Notes under the pieces: generated by a model
The model's database searches: none
Told to the model about the DNA's origin: nothing
Seen by the model: only the letters and a program-made list of their open reading frames with translations
Position numbers and translations under genes: made by a program
DNA from: a bacterium UBA4883
GTDB taxonomy: Bacteria > Bacillota > Clostridia > Oscillospirales > Acutalibacteraceae
NCBI GenBank assembly: GCA_002399225.1
Contig: DHDF01000017.1
Location: 1 to 9,537, forward strand
Direction of reading: 5' to 3'
DNA length: 9,537 nt
Shown: piece after piece, positions 6,129-9,537 of the stretch
How positions within the stretch are numbered: position 1 is the stretch's first letter
How the letters are laid out: each line of letters begins with the position of its first letter

Positions 6129-6158
6129 TTGACAGTTTGCGGCAAAACAGCGTACAAT
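6129..6158 (+). promoter_or_regulatory. Sigma-A-type promoter for the binding-protein/PG-binding lipoprotein
   Basis: A perfect TTGACA (6129-6134) and TACAAT (6153-6158) are separated by 18 bp. Transcription would begin near 6165 and leave a GC-rich leader of about 80 bases. CCGGCTG (6173-6179) can pair with CAGCCGG (near 6219-6225) in that leader. The pairing is close to the start site, but I cannot match it to a known riboswitch. Confidence 0.8.
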
Positions 6159-6244
6159 AGGGGCAATAACAGCCGGCTGGCAGGGGCCCGGGTTCGGAAC
6201 GGCCGTGTGTCGGGCTCAGCCGGAGCCGGGAAAAGGAGCTAAAC

Positions 6245-7429
6245 ATGGGGAAAAGATTATTTGCTATCCTGCTGGCGGCGGCGCTCTTGTTTTCCGCCCT
6301 TTCCGGATGCAGCCATGCGAGCGATGTCACTTCCGGCGAGGGAGGAAAGGACTATCCCACTAAGATCGGGGGCGTCGTTTTCAAGCAGGAACCCGCAGGC
6401 GCGGCGGTGCTTTCGCCGAATATTGCCTCCGTGCTCCTGTCGATTGGCTACGAAACCAGCCTGAAAGCGAGAAGTGCGGCCTGCACGCAGAAAGATCTGT
6501 CTGTTCTGCCGGTTGTGACGGCGGACGACGCTCAGAAAATTCGTGACCTTGGCGCGGATGTCGTCTTTGCGGACTCCCTGACCCAGGAGCAGAAATCCGC
6601 GATGGAGAAAGCCGGTTTGAAAGTCCTGACCCTGAAGCCGGCGGCAAGCCGGGAAGACTTGGAGCGGCTCTACATTGAAGTCGGCTCCGTGCTGAAAGGG
6701 GCCAAAACGGGCTATCAGAAAGGCAAGGACGCGGCGGACGGGCTCTTTGAGACGATCGACGACATTACCCGTGCAGTTCCTCAGAGCAACACGCCCGTCA
6801 CGGCAGTTTATCTCTTTGATGCGAAGGGAAAAGGAGCCACTGACGACATGCTCGCCGGTAAGCTGGTGGAAGCTGCCGGCCTGACAAACTCCGCCTCGGG
6901 CGGCAAGAAAGGGATCGTCAAGGCGGCTGATCTTCTCATAGCCAATCCAAAATACATTTTCTGCGCCAAAGGGGTCAAAGAGCAGCTGAGTTCTTCCGCA
7001 GACTACAGTAAGCTCTCTGCCGTCAAGGCAAATCATGTTTATGAGATGGATCCTGGGTTGATGACCCGCCAGGGGGATGAGCTGATTCAGGCGGTCAGCT
7101 TTATGGCGGGAACCGTGCATCCGGAACTGCTGAGCTCTTCGTTTTCCGGATCTTCGCAGACGCAGGCATCGCAGGTCAGTACGGACCTGAACCTGAACCA
7201 AACGCTGCAGAGCGGAATGCAGAGCGACGACGTGATGAAAATGCAGAAGCGCTTGGAAGAACTGGGGTATATGTTTGTGTCCCCGACGGGCCTCTACGCG
7301 GAGGGAACCGTTCAAAGCGTAAAAGATTTTCAATACCTGAACGGAATGACAGTGACCGGAGTCGCCGACCCTGCGACGCTGAAGAAGATGTTTTCCTCCG
7401 ATGCGAAAAAACGGCCCAAACAAAAATGA
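6245..7429 (+). CDS. Lipoprotein: BtuF/FecB-like binding domain fused to a peptidoglycan-binding domain
   Basis: This 394-residue protein starts with a lipoprotein signal peptide (lipobox LSGC, lipidated Cys22). Residues about 40-295 look like a type III periplasmic-binding fold (Peripla_BP_2), the class that delivers cobalamin, haem or iron chelates to ABC importers. Typical elements are 'VLSPNIASVLLSIGY', 'VVTADDAQKIRDLGADVVFAD', 'LKVLTL', 'ADLLIANPKYIFCA' and 'VKANHVYEMD'. A Ser/Gln-rich linker (about 297-320) leads to a PG_binding_1 domain (323-383) with 'SDDVMKMQKRLEELGY' and 'GTVQSVKDFQYLNGMTVTGVADPATL'. The C-terminus is basic. AAGGAG lies just upstream of ATG 6245. No importer permease or ATPase is adjacent, so it may work as an orphan receptor, a wall-tethered scavenger, or a structural protein that has reused the fold. 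Substrate cannot be assigned. It has its own promoter and terminator, so it is monocistronic. Confidence 0.88.
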   Translation: MGKRLFAILLAAALLFSALSGCSHASDVTSGEGGKDYPTKIGGVVFKQEPAGAAVLSPNIASVLLSIGYETSLKARSAACTQKDLSVLPVVTADDAQKIRDLGADVVFADSLTQEQKSAMEKAGLKVLTLKPAASREDLERLYIEVGSVLKGAKTGYQKGKDAADGLFETIDDITRAVPQSNTPVTAVYLFDAKGKGATDDMLAGKLVEAAGLTNSASGGKKGIVKAADLLIANPKYIFCAKGVKEQLSSSADYSKLSAVKANHVYEMDPGLMTRQGDELIQAVSFMAGTVHPELLSSSFSGSSQTQASQVSTDLNLNQTLQSGMQSDDVMKMQKRLEELGYMFVSPTGLYAEGTVQSVKDFQYLNGMTVTGVADPATLKKMFSSDAKKRPKQK

Positions 7430-7436
7430 ACCGGTT

Positions 7437-7466
7437 CCCGGCGGAGCAGTCCGCCGGGATTTTTTT
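7437..7466 (+). terminator. Intrinsic terminator after the binding-protein lipoprotein
   Basis: CCCGGCGGA (7437-7445), a GCAG loop, and TCCGCCGGG (7450-7458) form a perfect 9-bp stem, followed by A and seven T residues (7460-7466). It lies 7 bp after the stop codon and is a textbook Rho-independent terminator. Confidence 0.93.
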
Positions 7467-7617
7467 CCTGAATCTCTTTTCTCAAAGGAGCTAAAGATAT
7501 CTTGCATCCCTACCGCGGCCGAGAAAGGGAATTTTGATTTGGCTTGTATAATCGGGCGGGATGTTATAAAATATATAAGTTATAGTCAAAAAAAATCGTA
7601 AGCTTTGGAGTTGGAAT

Positions 7618-8661
7618 ATGGCGGGAAAAAAGAGAAAACTCGGGAAAAATTTTTTTACAGCGATCACTCTGATTCTTTCCGTCGGCATTCTGCTGGCTTT
7701 TCTGTTTACCACCGGCGGCGGCATTGAAATGCTGGCTAAAATTGCAAGGACGCTCCGCCGCCCTTGGCTGACCGCCGCAGTTCTGGCCGCAATCGCCTGC
7801 TGGCTGCTGGAAGGATTCGAGTTGAACCTGCTGTGTCGCCACCTGCAGCCCGGGTGGAAATATTTTAAATCTTTTTTAACAGGAATGGTCGGGTTCCTGT
7901 ACAGTGCCGTCACCCCGTTTGCCACCGGCGGGCAGCCGATGCAGGTCTACTCGCTGAGCGGCATGGGGATGAACACGGGAATGGCCGTTTCCATCGTCAC
8001 GATGAAAACTCTGATTTACCAGGTGGTAATGGTTTTATATGCGCTTTGCATGGTGGCGCTAAGGCTCCATTATTTTCAGACCAGCGTTACCAATTTTGCT
8101 TTTTTGACCGTAATCGGTCTGATTACCAACTGCCTTTTCATCATGGTGGTGGTGCTGTTTATGGTCAGCGAAAGGACGACGGACCGGATTTTGCGTTCTG
8201 TCCTCTCTCTGCTGCACCGAATGAAACTGTGTCGTTGCCCGGAAAAGCGTTATGAGAAAATTCACAATCAGCTGGAAGCTTTTCACGGTGCTTCCAAGAT
8301 CATGGGGAATTCCGCTCCGCTTTATTTAAGCGTCACCGCGTCTTCCGCGTTGCAGATCACGCTCAACAGTCTGATTCCGTTTTTTATTTACCGCAGTTTC
8401 AACATGCGCGGGGCATCGGTTCTCACCATGGTTGCCGCGCAGGTCTTTGTGGCCATGGTTTCCGCATTTGTGCCGCTGCCGGGCAGTTCCGGCGGGGCAG
8501 AGGGAAGCTTTTATCTGTTTTTCGGCCTGTATTTTCGGTCCGCGATTTTCCCGGCTATTCTGCTCTGGCGCATGATTACTTATTACGCCAACATTGTGTT
8601 CGGCGGAGTTTTTGCTTATTTTGCCAACAGGCTGAAAAACAGAAAACAGGAGCATGGATGA
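7618..8661 (+). CDS. YbhN/UPF0104 family membrane protein (flippase-like domain)
   Basis: This 347-residue polytopic membrane protein has about seven or eight hydrophobic helices. It matches the lysylphosphatidylglycerol synthase transmembrane/UPF0104 family, which is the flippase half of MprF. Diagnostic motifs are 'TPFATGGQPMQVYSL' (99-113), corresponding to the family's TP-GG-P-R-Y element, and 'PLPGSSGGAEGSF' (286-298). The protein ends soon after the last helix, so the C-terminal aminoacyl-phospholipid synthase domain of full MprF is absent. It probably moves or handles a membrane lipid, but the substrate is unknown. ATG 7618 has GGAG at 7607-7610. The 150-bp gap upstream is AT-rich near the gene and includes a TATAAT at 7547-7552 and several TATA-like boxes (7565-7586), none with a matching -35. 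I see no terminator in the 90 bp before the next start. Confidence 0.88.
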   Translation: MAGKKRKLGKNFFTAITLILSVGILLAFLFTTGGGIEMLAKIARTLRRPWLTAAVLAAIACWLLEGFELNLLCRHLQPGWKYFKSFLTGMVGFLYSAVTPFATGGQPMQVYSLSGMGMNTGMAVSIVTMKTLIYQVVMVLYALCMVALRLHYFQTSVTNFAFLTVIGLITNCLFIMVVVLFMVSERTTDRILRSVLSLLHRMKLCRCPEKRYEKIHNQLEAFHGASKIMGNSAPLYLSVTASSALQITLNSLIPFFIYRSFNMRGASVLTMVAAQVFVAMVSAFVPLPGSSGGAEGSFYLFFGLYFRSAIFPAILLWRMITYYANIVFGGVFAYFANRLKNRKQEHG

Positions 8662-8672
8662 TCTTCCTTTTG

Positions 8673-8701
8673 TTGACAACGCAGAGAGAATGTGTTATAT
8701 T
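8673..8701 (+). promoter_or_regulatory. Sigma-A-type promoter of the gntR-ABC operon
   Basis: A perfect TTGACA (8673-8678), a 17-bp spacer and TATATT (8696-8701). The start site would fall near 8708, inside the inverted-repeat operator, so repressor binding there would block initiation. It begins 12 bp after the preceding stop codon. Confidence 0.85.
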
Positions 8702-8702
8702 G

Positions 8703-8731
8703 CTACTGTACTAATAAATATAATACAGTAG
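8703..8731 (+). promoter_or_regulatory. Inverted-repeat operator, probable GntR autoregulatory site
   Basis: CTACTGTA (8703-8710) and TACAGTAG (8724-8731) form a perfect 8-bp inverted repeat with a 13-bp AT-rich spacer. It lies just downstream of the -10 box and 19 bp before the gene start. A further TACAGT half-site follows at 8733-8738. YtrA-type repressors commonly bind their own promoter at such dyads. Assignment to this repressor is by position. Confidence 0.75.
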
Positions 8732-8750
8732 ATACAGTGAGGTGAAGAGG

Positions 8751-9128
8751 ATGTTCGTGCTGGATTATAAAAGCGGACTGCCGATTTATGAACAGCTCTG
8801 CCGCTCCATTACCCGGATGGCCGCGATGGGCGCGCTGGAGCCGGGTGAGGCGCTGCCCAGCGTCCGCGCGCTTGCCCAGAAGCTCGGCATCAATCCAAAC
8901 ACGGTTCAGAAAGCCTACCAGATGCTGGAACGGGATGGAATTATTTTTTCGGTGAAGGGGAAGGGTTCGTTTTTGGCAGGCGACGAGGCCGCCGTTGCGC
9001 GCAGAAAACAGCTTGTTCTGGAGAAAGTACATGACGCCGTGGCAGAGGCTGTTCTCTGCGGTGTGGCAAAAGAGGAGATTCTGGCGCTGATATCCGGGGC
9101 GTTTGACGAGAGGAGGAAGCAAGAATGA
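8751..9128 (+). CDS. GntR family transcriptional regulator, YtrA subfamily
   Basis: This 125-residue repressor is of the short YtrA type: an N-terminal winged helix-turn-helix with only a short helical dimerisation tail and no ligand-binding domain. The family pattern is visible in 'GLPIYEQLCRSI' (9-20), 'GALEPGEALPSVRALAQKLGINPNTVQKAYQMLERDGII' (27-65, broken by the recognition helix 'NPNTVQKAY') and the wing 'SVKGKGSFL' (67-75). Such proteins usually repress an ABC transporter operon that responds to cell-envelope stress or antibiotics. ATG 8751 is preferred to the in-frame GTG at 8742, because GAGGTGA (8739-8745) is an excellent ribosome binding site for 8751 and overlaps the GTG. The stop overlaps the next gene's ATG by four bases (9125-9128), so the two are translationally coupled. 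Confidence 0.93.
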   Translation: MFVLDYKSGLPIYEQLCRSITRMAAMGALEPGEALPSVRALAQKLGINPNTVQKAYQMLERDGIIFSVKGKGSFLAGDEAAVARRKQLVLEKVHDAVAEAVLCGVAKEEILALISGAFDERRKQE

Positions 9129-9537
9129 TTGAAGTCAAGAATCTGACAAAGAAATTCGGTTCTAAAACCGCGCTGAACGGCATGTCTTTTCAAATCGGAG
9201 GCGGATCGGTTTTCGGGCTGGTCGGCTCCAATGGAGCGGGAAAATCCACCTTTCTGCGCACCTGCGCAGGCATTTATTTCCCGGACGGGGGACAGATCCT
9301 TGTGGATGGAAAGGAACCGTTTGAGAACGTGGAGGTCAAGTCGAGAGTCTGCTTTATCCCGGATTTTCCATACTTTCTCCCTCAGGCCACACTTTCCGAT
9401 ATGGAAAAGTTTTACGCGGGAATTTACCCTCAGTGGGATCAGAAACAGTTTGATCATCTGTGCGGCGTCTTTTCAGCTGATAAGAAAGAGCGCATTTCCC
9501 ATTTTTCAAAAGGAATGCAGCGGCAGGCGGCGCTGAT
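9125..9537 (+). CDS. ABC transporter ATP-binding protein, YtrB-like (3' end outside window)
   Basis: The first 137 residues of an ABC ATPase are present. Walker A is 'GSNGAGKST' (about 37-45). Downstream is 'CFIPDFPYFLPQATLSDMEKFY', where the usual Q-loop glutamine position is occupied by the Pro-Asp type sequence seen in the YtrB/BcrA-like group. The ABC signature is 'HFSKGMQRQ' (about 126-134) instead of LSGGQ, again typical of that group. Walker B and the switch His lie beyond the end. With the YtrA-type repressor overlapping it by 4 bp, it is probably the motor of a YtrBC-like or bacitracin/lantibiotic-type exporter. A permease gene is expected just outside the window. The substrate cannot be told from this part. 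Confidence 0.93.
   Translation, partial: MIEVKNLTKKFGSKTALNGMSFQIGGGSVFGLVGSNGAGKSTFLRTCAGIYFPDGGQILVDGKEPFENVEVKSRVCFIPDFPYFLPQATLSDMEKFYAGIYPQWDQKQFDHLCGVFSADKKERISHFSKGMQRQAAL

Noticed and set aside
6159..6244. Cobalamin riboswitch in the leader of the BtuF-like lipoprotein gene
   Set aside because: The leader is only about 80 bases. It has a GC-rich pairing (CCGGCTG with CAGCCGG), but I cannot find the conserved B12-box or the other core segments of a cobalamin riboswitch.
5327..7507. Long open frames opposite the two lipoproteins (plus 5327-5989, minus 6257-7507)
   Set aside because: They are antisense to genes with signal peptides, domains, promoters and ribosome binding sites. Their own products show no recognisable pattern and are typical of GC-rich shadow frames.
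7618..8661. Full MprF (lysyl-phosphatidylglycerol synthase)
   Set aside because: Only the transmembrane flippase-like region is present. The protein stops at 347 residues without the C-terminal synthase domain.

Overview
The window looks like chromosomal DNA of a GC-rich, spore-forming, anaerobic Firmicute. A class Clostridia member of the Oscillospiraceae/Ruminococcaceae type is my inference. Supporting signs are a cotJABC spore-coat operon, strong AGGAGG-type ribosome binding sites, lipoprotein signal peptides with Gram-positive lipoboxes, a YtrA-type GntR/ABC cassette, and no outer-membrane genes.

Region 1 (1-3500) is the cotJ operon, and it is the main result. cotJA (3' end), cotJB and the first 29 codons of cotJC run in order. 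cotJC is then interrupted by a compact element of 2,329 bp and resumes at 2928 in the same reading frame. The element is bounded by a perfect 15-bp direct repeat (599-613 and 2928-2942). It carries a small amidase-domain protein, a small antisense ORF and a large serine recombinase whose stop lies 24 bp from the right repeat. Precise recombination between the repeats would rebuild an intact 201-residue CotJC with all expected manganese-catalase ligands. The predicted empty site (attB) and circle junction (attP) each show dyad symmetry around the same central GG, as expected for a large serine recombinase. This is the architecture of a 'skin'-type sporulation intervening element, here in a coat gene rather than in sigK or spsM. 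Both element genes point with the operon, so mother-cell cotJ transcription could drive the recombinase and time excision. That last step is inference.

Region 2 (3500-6244) holds an NhaC-type Na+/H+ antiporter. It converges with, and overlaps by 10 bp, a minus-strand lipoprotein of unknown function. That lipoprotein gene and the next gene are fired by two near-consensus divergent promoters whose -35 boxes are 20 bp apart.

Region 3 (6245-7466) encodes a lipoprotein that joins a BtuF/FecB-like periplasmic-binding domain to a C-terminal peptidoglycan-binding domain, closed by a strong terminator. No permease or ATPase lies next to it.

Region 4 (7467-9537) holds a YbhN/UPF0104-type membrane protein (the flippase-like half of MprF without the synthase half). 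It is followed by an autoregulated-looking GntR (YtrA subfamily) repressor with a perfect inverted-repeat operator on its promoter. The repressor gene overlaps by 4 bp an ABC-transporter ATPase that runs off the window end.
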